Source of the DNA: Cytophagaceae bacterium
Lineage (GTDB): Bacteria > Bacteroidota > Bacteroidia > Cytophagales > Spirosomataceae
Reading direction: 5' to 3'
Length of the DNA stretch: 8,387 bases
NCBI GenBank assembly: GCA_947471105.1
Contig: CANIYB010000091.1
Span: 1 to 8,387 of the forward strand
The notes under the pieces: generated by a model
Databases searched by the model: none
Told to the model about the DNA's origin: nothing
Seen by the model: only the letters and a program-made list of their open reading frames with translations
Made by a program: the position numbers and the translations under genes
In this document: positions 1 to 6,244 of the stretch, in pieces
Position numbering within the stretch: position 1 is the first letter of the stretch
Layout of the letters: every line of letters begins with the position of its first letter

Positions 1-606
1 GATATCAAACACCTATTTTATTTTTTCGCACTTTCCATTTTTACATGGGCTTGCAGCAAAGAAACCGTAGTAACACCTGCTGCAACAACCAATACCGGGA
101 CAACGACGACAACCTCTGGATTTAAGCTAACAAGTACTGCCGTCGTAAATGGAGTTTTATTGGACGCCTTTAAATGTGAAAAAAAGGTCAATGGCATTGA
201 AAATAGTATTCCTTTGGCCTGGGAAAATGCGCCTGCAAAAGCAATATCTTTTGCCATCACCATGGTTCATTATCCCAATTCATCGGATAGTACGAAATAC
301 AATAGTTATTTATTATTGTGGGGAATCGATAAAACCATAAATAAAATCTTGTATGCTGAGGCCAACAAAGGACCTTGGTTTATGGGGGTAAACAAGGATG
401 GAAACAATATTTCTTACACCTCGCCTTGTTCTGCGGGAGCGGGAACGCATCAGTACATCCTGACCATTTATGCCTTATCGGAGACTCCAGCAACTTTACC
501 CACAAAGAGTACAACGGCTGTGACTTATGAGGTGTTGACAAAAGCGATATCAACGGTCGCGGTTTTAGATAAAGCGAAATTGATTTTCAACAGCGTTACG
601 CCTTAG
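1..606 (+). CDS. PEBP-family (YbhB/YbcL-like) lipoprotein, 5' end missing
   Basis: The reading frame is open from base 1 to the TAG at 604-606 (201 codons visible); the start codon lies just upstream of the window. An internal TTG at 160 is not the real start, because the upstream frame encodes a signal peptide: a hydrophobic stretch (LFYFFALSIFTWA) ending in Cys18, a probable lipobox (TWAC), then a Thr-rich linker (about residues 22-40). The rest matches the phosphatidylethanolamine-binding protein fold: IPLAWENAP (about 70-78) corresponds to the family's PPLSWxGxP, and SPC-x4-GTHQYILTIYAL (about 142-159) to the conserved GPCPPxGxHRYxFxLYAL block. PEBP proteins bind anionic phospho-ligands; the role of bacterial members is mostly unknown. 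The usual DPDAP and HW ligand-site motifs are not intact: the region reads HYPNSSDS and YLLLWGI, so binding may be altered or lost. Family call firm, function open. Likely anchored in the envelope. Confidence 0.82.
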   Translation, partial: DIKHLFYFFALSIFTWACSKETVVTPAATTNTGTTTTTSGFKLTSTAVVNGVLLDAFKCEKKVNGIENSIPLAWENAPAKAISFAITMVHYPNSSDSTKYNSYLLLWGIDKTINKILYAEANKGPWFMGVNKDGNNISYTSPCSAGAGTHQYILTIYALSETPATLPTKSTTAVTYEVLTKAISTVAVLDKAKLIFNSVTP

Positions 607-679
607 AATAATTTTCTGATTTATCGCATTTTTAGTTTAAAGCAAAATTTGTCCATACAGGCAAGGCGATAGAAATGTG

Positions 680-686
680 TACCTTG
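680..686 (+). promoter_or_regulatory. possible Bacteroidetes -7 promoter box for the Nramp-like gene
   Basis: TACCTTG resembles the Bacteroidetes -7 consensus TAnnTTTG and ends 21 bases before the ATG at 708. The nearest upstream TTTG (648-651) is 28 bases away, which is longer than the usual spacing of about 20, so only the -7 part is supported. The rest of the 607-707 gap shows no clear terminator or riboswitch. Confidence 0.3.
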
Positions 687-707
687 TAAAATATTAGATC
701 AATATTC

Positions 708-1967
708 ATGGCATCAATCACCTCAAAAATTCTTCGTTATTGGAAAATAATAGGACCTGGCTTAGTCACAGGCGCTAGCGATGATGATCCTTCCGGGATC
801 GCTACTTATTCGCAAGCCGGTGCTGCTTTTGGATTGTCGACACTTTGGACTTCCATTGTTGCATTTCCATTAATGGCCGCCATTCAAAAAATGTGTGCCA
901 GAATAGGTTTGGTTACGAACCAAGGATTAACAGGCGCTCTTAAATCGCATTATCCGAGGCCAATTTTATATATCATGTTGATTTTTAGTTTCCCTGCCAT
1001 CGTCATGAATATTGGAGCCGATATAGCAGGGATGGGCGCTGTTGGTAATTTACTTTTTCCTTCTATTGACGCCATGTTTTTCAGTGTATTTTTCACCATT
1101 TTACTTCTGGGGCTAATCATTTATTTGCCCTATACCCAAATAGCCTCTATTTTAAAGTACCCCTGCATCGTTATTTTAGTCTACTTTATTGTCCCCTTTT
1201 TGTATAAACAAGACCTTGTCGAGATTGCAAAATCGACCTTCATCCCAACCATAAAAATGGACAAAGATTTTATCGCCATTATTGTTGGGATATTAGGCAC
1301 GACCATTTCTCCTTATCTTTTTTTCTGGCAAGCTTCCGTCGAGGTGGAAGAAATGAAACATAAAAAGCGTCACGTAATTGTCAATAAAAAAATCATTCAT
1401 GAAATGAACCAGGATGTTGATTTTGGAATGACGGTTTCAGGATTTGTGATGTATTTTATTATTTTAACAACGGGAACGGTTTTATATCAAGGAGGCGTTC
1501 ATCAAATAGACACGGTTGAACAAGCGGCCATGGCCCTAAAACCATTGGCAGGAAATTTGGCCTATTTGCTTTTTGCCATTGGGGTTATAGGAACGGGCCT
1601 GATCGCCATTCCTGTTTTAAGCGGGTCGCTCTCTTATATTTTTACGGAGACATTTGGTTGGGAACAAGGGCTGGATAAAAAATTCCACGAAGCAAGGGGG
1701 TTTTATACCATAATTGCTATCTCCTTGCTTTTGGGTTTATCACTGAATTATGTAGGCATTTCGCCCATGAAAGCCCTAATTTATACGGCCGTTTTGTATG
1801 GATTGACAGCGCCGGTCTTGATTGCCATTATTTTACATATTTCAAATAATAAGCAAATTATGGGTGAAAATGTGAATGGCTTAAGGGCTAATATTATGGG
1901 ATTTGCTGCTTTAATTATCATGACATTTGCAGCAGGAACCTTAATTTACATGCAAATTTTTGATTAG
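708..1967 (+). CDS. Nramp-like (SLC11-related) divalent metal ion transporter
   Basis: This 419-residue, strongly hydrophobic protein has the length and roughly 11-helix profile of Nramp transporters, inner-membrane carriers of divalent metals such as Mn2+ or Fe2+. The family's N-terminal block is visible: GPGLVTGASDDDPSGIATYSQAGAAFG (about 16-42) lines up with GPAFxxxxxxxDPGNxATNxQAGAxFG of MntH-type proteins. The metal-site motif DPGN is here D27-P-S-G30, and the helix 6 motif (MPH in MntH) is here S201-P-Y203 within GTTISPYLFFW. The metal-binding Asp is kept, but the Asn and Met ligands are replaced. Such changes are known in divergent Nramp branches, including the magnesium-transporting NRMT group, so the substrate should not be assumed to be Mn2+ or Fe2+. 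A charged cytoplasmic loop (about 212-238) follows helix 6. The ATG at 708 is chosen because the conserved block begins soon after it; no Shine-Dalgarno is visible. It appears monocistronic and converges on the next gene. Confidence 0.85.
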   Translation: MASITSKILRYWKIIGPGLVTGASDDDPSGIATYSQAGAAFGLSTLWTSIVAFPLMAAIQKMCARIGLVTNQGLTGALKSHYPRPILYIMLIFSFPAIVMNIGADIAGMGAVGNLLFPSIDAMFFSVFFTILLLGLIIYLPYTQIASILKYPCIVILVYFIVPFLYKQDLVEIAKSTFIPTIKMDKDFIAIIVGILGTTISPYLFFWQASVEVEEMKHKKRHVIVNKKIIHEMNQDVDFGMTVSGFVMYFIILTTGTVLYQGGVHQIDTVEQAAMALKPLAGNLAYLLFAIGVIGTGLIAIPVLSGSLSYIFTETFGWEQGLDKKFHEARGFYTIIAISLLLGLSLNYVGISPMKALIYTAVLYGLTAPVLIAIILHISNNKQIMGENVNGLRANIMGFAALIIMTFAAGTLIYMQIFD

Positions 1968-1975
1968 GGCAAGGA

Positions 1976-2461
1976 TTAATTTTTGACCCTAAAAGTCCAA
2001 TGCATATGGAATTCTGCGACCACAGTTCCATCCGAATTTTTACCCGTAGAAAGGCAAGTGATTTTAGTACTTTCCCCTGTTTTGATGGCTTCTTCTACCG
2101 CCATTTCGATTTCTTTTCCCTGGTCGCAGCTGAACAATATGACACCCGTTGCCTTTTTTAAAAACTTGGCTTCCATCCCTTCTACCAGCATGCTGACCTT
2201 GGGGGATCTTTGGTATACCTGCGAAAAGGCTAACATCCCGCTGCACATTTCCGCCGCCATAGCTTCTACCGCAAAGTACATGGACCGAAAAGGATTTTGA
2301 TTAAACCACGAAAGTTTAATGCGAACGACGCAAGTCTCCGCATCAAAATGCTGTATGCTCAAACCCGCAAAAAATGCAGAGGAAAGCTTTTGAAATAAAA
2401 AAAACTTCAATAGTATGGGTCGCGTAATGATCGACTTGAATTTATGAAAGGAAGGATTCAT
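1976..2461 (-). CDS. DUF4442 hot-dog-fold, thioesterase-like protein
   Basis: This 161-residue protein has the features of DUF4442, a single-domain hot-dog-fold family related to the C-terminal domain of YiiD and to acyl-CoA thioesterases. The best marker is WFNQNPFRSMYFAVEAMAAEM (about 52-72), matching the family's N-P-F-x-S-x-Y-F-A-x-x-A-M-A-A-E pattern at the central helix. The N-terminal part (about 8-34) is basic and aromatic, a usual feature, and not a convincing signal peptide. The C-terminal strands (about 98-159) alternate hydrophobic residues as expected for the beta sheet. Hydrolysis of an acyl-CoA or a related thioester is an inference from the fold; no catalytic residue can be assigned with certainty. 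The start at 2461 lies about 35 bases downstream of a perfect TAnnTTTG box on this strand. The gene is alone, divergent from maeB and convergent with the Nramp-like gene; the two stop codons are 8 bases apart. Confidence 0.78.
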   Translation of the reverse strand: MNPSFHKFKSIITRPILLKFFLFQKLSSAFFAGLSIQHFDAETCVVRIKLSWFNQNPFRSMYFAVEAMAAEMCSGMLAFSQVYQRSPKVSMLVEGMEAKFLKKATGVILFSCDQGKEIEMAVEEAIKTGESTKITCLSTGKNSDGTVVAEFHMHWTFRVKN

Positions 2462-2496
2462 GAGATGTAATAAAAATTATCCTTGAATAATTAACA

Positions 2497-2504
2497 CAAA
2501 TATA
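2497..2504 (-). promoter_or_regulatory. Bacteroidetes -7 promoter box for the DUF4442 gene
   Basis: On the minus strand these bases read TATATTTG, a full match to the Bacteroidetes -7 consensus TAnnTTTG. The box lies 35 bases upstream of the DUF4442 start codon, implying a leader of about 30 bases. I see no good TTG element at the expected -33 distance, so the call rests on the -7 box and its placement. Confidence 0.45.
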
Positions 2505-2572
2505 CGAGTAAAACAAGGCCTAAAATTGCTTTTAAAATTCAACGAATATAGCAATTAAATTTTCCTTCCACC

Positions 2573-2620
2573 TGATAATTTCGTAACCTTGCGCTAGATT
2601 TATCAAGAATCTAATTATCA
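2573..2620. repeat. 8-bp inverted repeat flanking the maeB promoter box
   Basis: TGATAATT (2573-2580) and AATTATCA (2613-2620) are perfect reverse complements whose centres are 40 bp apart. A second, inner pair, TAGATT (2595-2600) and AATCTA (2608-2613), has a 7-base loop. The -7 box (2584-2591) sits between the left outer arm and the inner pair. The left outer arm lies upstream of the likely transcription start, so the outer pair would act as DNA (operator-like), not as an RNA hairpin. The arms are AT-rich, so chance is a real alternative. Confidence 0.3.
2584..2591 (+). promoter_or_regulatory. Bacteroidetes -7 promoter box for the maeB operon
   Basis: TAACCTTG differs from the consensus TAnnTTTG at one position and is followed by GC, a common context in this phylum. 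It ends 42 bases before the maeB ATG. A T-rich stretch (TTTTCC, about 2560-2565) is near the expected -33 position but is not a clean TTTG. The leader (about 2597-2633) is AT-rich and lacks a Shine-Dalgarno sequence. Confidence 0.5.
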
Positions 2621-2633
2621 TCAATAAACGAAT

Positions 2634-4922
2634 ATGGCCGATAAAAATACATTAAAAGAAGAAGCCCTTCATTACCACGCAAAAGGAAGACCTGGAAAAA
2701 TTGAGGTTATTCCATCTAAAGAAACGGCGTCTCAAAAGGATTTGACATTAGCTTATTCCCCAGGCGTTGCAGATCCTTGTTTGGAAATTGCGGCTAACCC
2801 AGAAGATATCTATAAATATACGGCGAAAGGAAATTTGGTCGCTGTAATTTCTAATGGAACCGCTGTGTTAGGTCTTGGAGATATTGGCCCCGGAGCTAGT
2901 AAACCCGTGATGGAAGGAAAGGGTTTGCTTTTTAAAATCTATGCAGATATCGACGTGTTTGACCTTGAGTTGAATACCAAAAATGTGGACGAGTTTGTTC
3001 GGACAGTCAAAATTTTAGAGCCGACCTTTGGAGGGATTAATTTAGAGGATATTTCGGCACCGGAATGTTTTGAGATTGAGGAGCGATTAAAGGCTGAATT
3101 GGATATTCCGGTGATGCATGACGACCAACATGGAACCGCGATTATAAGTGCGGCGGCTTTACTAAATGCATTAGAAATTGTCAAAAAAGATATATCAAAA
3201 GTTAAAATTATCATCAATGGTGCTGGTGCATCGGCTACTTCTTGTACGCGCCTATATTGTTCATTAGGTGCGCAAAAACAAAACATTTTAATGTTTGATT
3301 CCAAAGGCCTGATACATCCAAGTCGGACGAATTTAGATGGCCGGAAAGCTGAATTTGCCAATGATCATTTCCCCCCTGAAACAAGCTTGACGGAGGCTTT
3401 AGTTGGCGCGGATGTATTCGTCGGCCTTTCAAAAGGAGATATCCTTTCCGAGGAAATGATTAAGCCGATGGCCCCAGATTGCATCGTTTTTGCGATGGCA
3501 AATCCAACGCCTGAGATTGCTTATGATAAAGCATTGAATGCGCGCAAAGACATCATTTTTGCGACAGGTCGGAGCGACTATCCGAACCAAGTGAATAACG
3601 TTCTTGGATTTCCCTACATCTTTAGAGGAGCACTCGATGTTAGATCCAAAGTGATCAACGAAGAAATGAAATTGGCCGCCGTGTATGCCCTGGCTGATTT
3701 GGCTAAAAAGCCGGTTCCAGATATCGTTAATTTGGCCTATGGGCAAGACAATATTGTATTCGGCCGGGAGTATATTATCCCGAAACCCGTAGACCCGCGA
3801 CTCCTAATAACCGTTGCACCAGCGGTGGCATTGGCCGCGATGAAGTCTGGAGTTGCGAAGCACCCCATAGAAAACTGGGATGCCTATGAGCTTCAATTAT
3901 CCAAGCGATTAGGACTTGATAATACGCTGATGAAAGTGATTATCAACAAAGCAAAAACCAAACCTAAGCGAGTGGTCTTAGCCGATGCAGAAAATCTATC
4001 GGTTTTAAAAGCAGCCCAAGAAGTATGGCAGGACGGAATTGCTACACCCATTTTATTAGGAAACCGGGAGGTAATACTGCAAATTTTAAATGAAAATTCA
4101 ATTAAGCTCCCAGGAGTAGAAATTATTGATCCTTATTTGCCAGTAGCGGACGAAGATAAAGAACGGGCCAATCGGTATAGCGAGTTATTATTTATACGCC
4201 GGCAAAGACAAGGTTTAAACAAAGCGGAGGCCCAAAAAATCATTCGAAGGAGAAATTATTTTGGAAGCATGATGGTTAGTACGGGAGATGCGGACGCCAT
4301 GATTGGTGGAATGAGCCGTAATTATCCGGATACCGTTCGGCCCGCTTTGCAGGCTATTGGAAGAAAAGAAGGGGTTCAAAAAGTGTCAGGAATGTACATT
4401 TTGATGAGCCGTTTTGGACCTTTATTTTTAGCAGATACAACGGTTAATTTTAACCCAAGTGCAGAAGAAATCGTTGAGATCGCGGAGTTGTCGGCCAAGC
4501 AAGTCGAAAAGTTTAATATTAAACCCCGTATCGCTTTGATCACCTATTCTAATTTTGGAAGTGCAGAAGGAGAAGACGCTAAAAAGATGAAAAGCGCGGT
4601 CCAACTATTAAAACAAAGAAATCCCAATATGATTGTTGACGGGGAAATTCAAGCACACCTACCCTTCAACATCGAGTTGCTGAAAGAGAATCATCCTTTT
4701 AGTGATTTAGCCGAAAAAGGGGCAAATGTCTTAATTTTTCCTAATTTATCTTCTTCTAACATTGCCTATAATTTGGTTAAAGAAATAGCGGGAATTGAAA
4801 AAATTGGGCCGATTTTATTAGGGCTTAAAAAACCAGTTCACGTGTTGCAACTAGGCTCAACGACCAGAGAAATTGTGAATATGATAGCTATTGCGGTTGT
4901 AGATGCCCAAATGAGTAAATAA
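2634..4922 (+). CDS. maeB: NADP-dependent malic enzyme with C-terminal phosphotransacetylase-like domain
   Basis: This 762-residue protein has the full length and domain order of MaeB (E. coli MaeB is about 760). It oxidatively decarboxylates L-malate to pyruvate and CO2 with NADP+ in the cytoplasm, supplying NADPH and pyruvate. The malic enzyme part (about 1-425) shows AYSPGVADPC with probable catalytic Tyr41, EGKGLLFKIYADIDVFD with Lys96, metal ligands in LEDI (Glu138, Asp139) and HDDQHGTA (Asp163, Asp164), the nucleotide-binding GAGASA (196-201), FAMANPTPEI and ATGRSDYPNQVNN. The second domain (about 445-760) resembles phosphate acetyltransferase: STGDADAMIGGMSRNY (549-564), DTVRPAL (566-572), ADTTVNFNP (600-608), TYSNFGS (637-643). 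In studied MaeB proteins this domain is regulatory and senses acetyl-CoA, not an active transferase; I infer the same here. NADP preference comes from the family, not from a residue I can prove. It heads an operon: its TAA shares one base with the next ATG. Confidence 0.96.
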   Translation: MADKNTLKEEALHYHAKGRPGKIEVIPSKETASQKDLTLAYSPGVADPCLEIAANPEDIYKYTAKGNLVAVISNGTAVLGLGDIGPGASKPVMEGKGLLFKIYADIDVFDLELNTKNVDEFVRTVKILEPTFGGINLEDISAPECFEIEERLKAELDIPVMHDDQHGTAIISAAALLNALEIVKKDISKVKIIINGAGASATSCTRLYCSLGAQKQNILMFDSKGLIHPSRTNLDGRKAEFANDHFPPETSLTEALVGADVFVGLSKGDILSEEMIKPMAPDCIVFAMANPTPEIAYDKALNARKDIIFATGRSDYPNQVNNVLGFPYIFRGALDVRSKVINEEMKLAAVYALADLAKKPVPDIVNLAYGQDNIVFGREYIIPKPVDPRLLITVAPAVALAAMKSGVAKHPIENWDAYELQLSKRLGLDNTLMKVIINKAKTKPKRVVLADAENLSVLKAAQEVWQDGIATPILLGNREVILQILNENSIKLPGVEIIDPYLPVADEDKERANRYSELLFIRRQRQGLNKAEAQKIIRRRNYFGSMMVSTGDADAMIGGMSRNYPDTVRPALQAIGRKEGVQKVSGMYILMSRFGPLFLADTTVNFNPSAEEIVEIAELSAKQVEKFNIKPRIALITYSNFGSAEGEDAKKMKSAVQLLKQRNPNMIVDGEIQAHLPFNIELLKENHPFSDLAEKGANVLIFPNLSSSNIAYNLVKEIAGIEKIGPILLGLKKPVHVLQLGSTTREIVNMIAIAVVDAQMSK

Positions 4923-5323
4923 TGATACAAGTAGAAACACAAATTCAGGCTTCAGTAGAAACAGTTTGGGATTGTTTTACAAATCCCAAGCATATTGTTC
5001 ATTGGAATTTTGCTTCTCCCGATTGGCATTGCCCCAAAGCGACCAACGATCTTAGGGAAGGCGGAGAATTTCACTACACCATGGCGGCAAAAGATGGATC
5101 TTTTGAGTTTGATTTTTGGGGAACTTTCCAACAAATTGAAGACTTCAAAAAATTGGAAATCGTGTTAGGCGACGACAGAAAGATGTCGGTTATTTTCGAA
5201 CCAAAGGGGGATGAAACAATCTTAACAGAGCTATTTGAGCCTGAGTCAGAAAATTCACATGAGCTCCAGAAAGCGGGTTGGCAAGCTATTTTATCTAATT
5301 TTAAAACCTACGCTCAATCTTGA
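4922..5323 (+). CDS. AHSA1/SRPBCC (START-like) domain protein
   Basis: A 133-residue single-domain protein of the SRPBCC (Bet v1/START-like) superfamily, AHSA1-like branch. Markers are the N-terminal strand and helix with VETVWDCFTNPKHIVHW (about 12-28), then DLREGGEFHYTM-x3-DGSFEFDFWGTFQQI (about 43-72), a typical AHSA1 block, and a C-terminal helix with HELQKAGWQAILSNFKTY (113-130), matching the family's H-x3-Q-x-GWQ-x-IL-x2-FK ending. The fold makes a hydrophobic cavity. Bacterial AHSA1-like proteins have been linked to lipid or small-ligand binding, and the name comes from a eukaryotic Hsp90 co-chaperone domain, so no Hsp90 role should be inferred. No signal peptide: cytoplasmic. The ATG shares its A with the TAA stop of maeB (TAATG), and the TGA stop overlaps the next ATG. 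This implies co-transcription and probably coupled translation, since no Shine-Dalgarno is visible. Confidence 0.82.
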   Translation: MIQVETQIQASVETVWDCFTNPKHIVHWNFASPDWHCPKATNDLREGGEFHYTMAAKDGSFEFDFWGTFQQIEDFKKLEIVLGDDRKMSVIFEPKGDETILTELFEPESENSHELQKAGWQAILSNFKTYAQS

Positions 5324-6195
5324 TGAGGCTTTTAACCTTTTTCGTTTTTCTTGTTTCATTTGCTGCATTTTCACAACAAAATCTCTACGAAAAGGAAATG
5401 GCGGCCTTTCGTCAAATACGTATTGATAGCTTAAAACATGAAAACGGATACCTTAATTTATCCGGATTATTTTGGTTAAAAGAAGGTGAAAATACCATAG
5501 GTGCCGACCCCAAAAATGATTTTAATTTTCCCGCAGAACATTCAGATTCTTTTTTAGGTAAAATTGTTTTGAATAATGGAGTGGTAAGGTTTAAATCAAG
5601 CCAAGCAAACCAAGTGTTTTCATCGGGCCAACCGGTAACCGATATGATCATTTTTCAAGATAAAAAAGTTGTTGTTTTGGAACACAAATCGCTTCGTTGG
5701 TTTATCATTAAACGGGGTGAAAAATATGCGCTCCGGCTCCGTGATTTAGACGGAGAATATGTGCGAAACTTTAAGGGAATTACCTATTTTCCTTTGGATC
5801 CTTCTTGGCGAATTACAGCAAAATTTGTGCCTACCAAAGGAAAACAATTACGGATCACCGACATTACAGGGCGCACATTTTTAGAAGATTCTCCGGGGGT
5901 ATTACATTTTACGAAGGGGGGCAAAAATTTTACTTTGGAAGCAGGTGGAACCATGGACGAATTTTTTATTGTATTTGGAGATTTAACCAATAAAAAGTCT
6001 ACTTATGGAGGAGGCAGATTTTTATATGCGAATGCGCCGGATAAGGATGGAAATGTTATTTTAGACTTTAATAAATCGCTTAACCCGCCTTGTGAGTTTA
6101 CGCCTTTTGCGACTTGTCCTTTGCCGACTAAAGAGAATAAAATGAATGTGGAAGTTGAAGCAGGCGAAAAATCAGCTGGATTTTCGAAGCATTAA
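5323..6195 (+). CDS. secreted DUF1684 protein
   Basis: The ATG at 5323 overlaps the preceding TGA by one base (TGATG). A TTG one codon earlier (5320) keeps the frame, but the ATG is the better start, giving 290 residues. It opens with a signal peptide (MRLLTFFVFLVSFAAFS, probable signal peptidase I cleavage before QQN), so the protein is exported to the periplasm or beyond. DUF1684 signatures are clear: YLNLSGLFWLKEGENTIG (43-60), FPLDPSWRITAKFVP (156-170), an SPGVLHF block (190-196), STYGGGRFLY (226-235), and the C-terminal LDFNKSLNPPCEFTPFATCPLP (247-268) with Cys257 and Cys265, then an AGE motif (280-282). The two conserved cysteines could form a disulfide in the periplasm. The biochemical function of DUF1684 is not known to me. 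Being third in a cluster with maeB is the only hint to its role. No hairpin terminator is visible in the 49 bases after the stop. Confidence 0.85.
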   Translation: MRLLTFFVFLVSFAAFSQQNLYEKEMAAFRQIRIDSLKHENGYLNLSGLFWLKEGENTIGADPKNDFNFPAEHSDSFLGKIVLNNGVVRFKSSQANQVFSSGQPVTDMIIFQDKKVVVLEHKSLRWFIIKRGEKYALRLRDLDGEYVRNFKGITYFPLDPSWRITAKFVPTKGKQLRITDITGRTFLEDSPGVLHFTKGGKNFTLEAGGTMDEFFIVFGDLTNKKSTYGGGRFLYANAPDKDGNVILDFNKSLNPPCEFTPFATCPLPTKENKMNVEVEAGEKSAGFSKH

Positions 6196-6244
6196 AAAAG
6201 ATTCGATTTTCTCATTAGTTTATTTAATTTAGTATTTTAATTTA

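Noticed and set aside
18..263. Minus-strand 81-codon frame at the left edge.
   Set aside because: It is antisense to the PEBP lipoprotein; its Val-rich run is just the complement of the Thr-rich linker codons.
160..606. A separate small gene starting at TTG 160.
   Set aside because: The frame is open upstream to base 1 and encodes a signal peptide and lipobox, so 160 is internal to a longer gene.
662..686. CAAGG/CCTTG inverted pair upstream of the Nramp-like gene, considered as an operator or riboswitch stem.
   Set aside because: Only 5 pairs around a 15-base loop in a 101-base gap, with no known riboswitch core; expected by chance.
1964..1992. Inverted repeat TTAGGG/CCCTAA across the stop codons of the Nramp-like and DUF4442 genes, a possible shared terminator.
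   Set aside because: Only 6 pairs with a 17-base loop and no T run after either arm; too weak to call.
1983..2300. Plus-strand 105-codon open frame over the DUF4442 gene.
   Set aside because: It lies antisense to a recognisable family protein, shows no domain of its own and has no promoter; a shadow frame.
3429..3746. Minus-strand 105-codon open frame inside maeB, with a similar 140-codon one at 2939-3361.
   Set aside because: Both are antisense to strongly conserved malic enzyme motifs, and their translations have no recognisable pattern.
5320..5322. TTG as start codon of the DUF1684 gene.
   Set aside because: The next codon is ATG (5323) overlapping the upstream TGA in a typical TGATG arrangement, and the signal peptide reads well from there.
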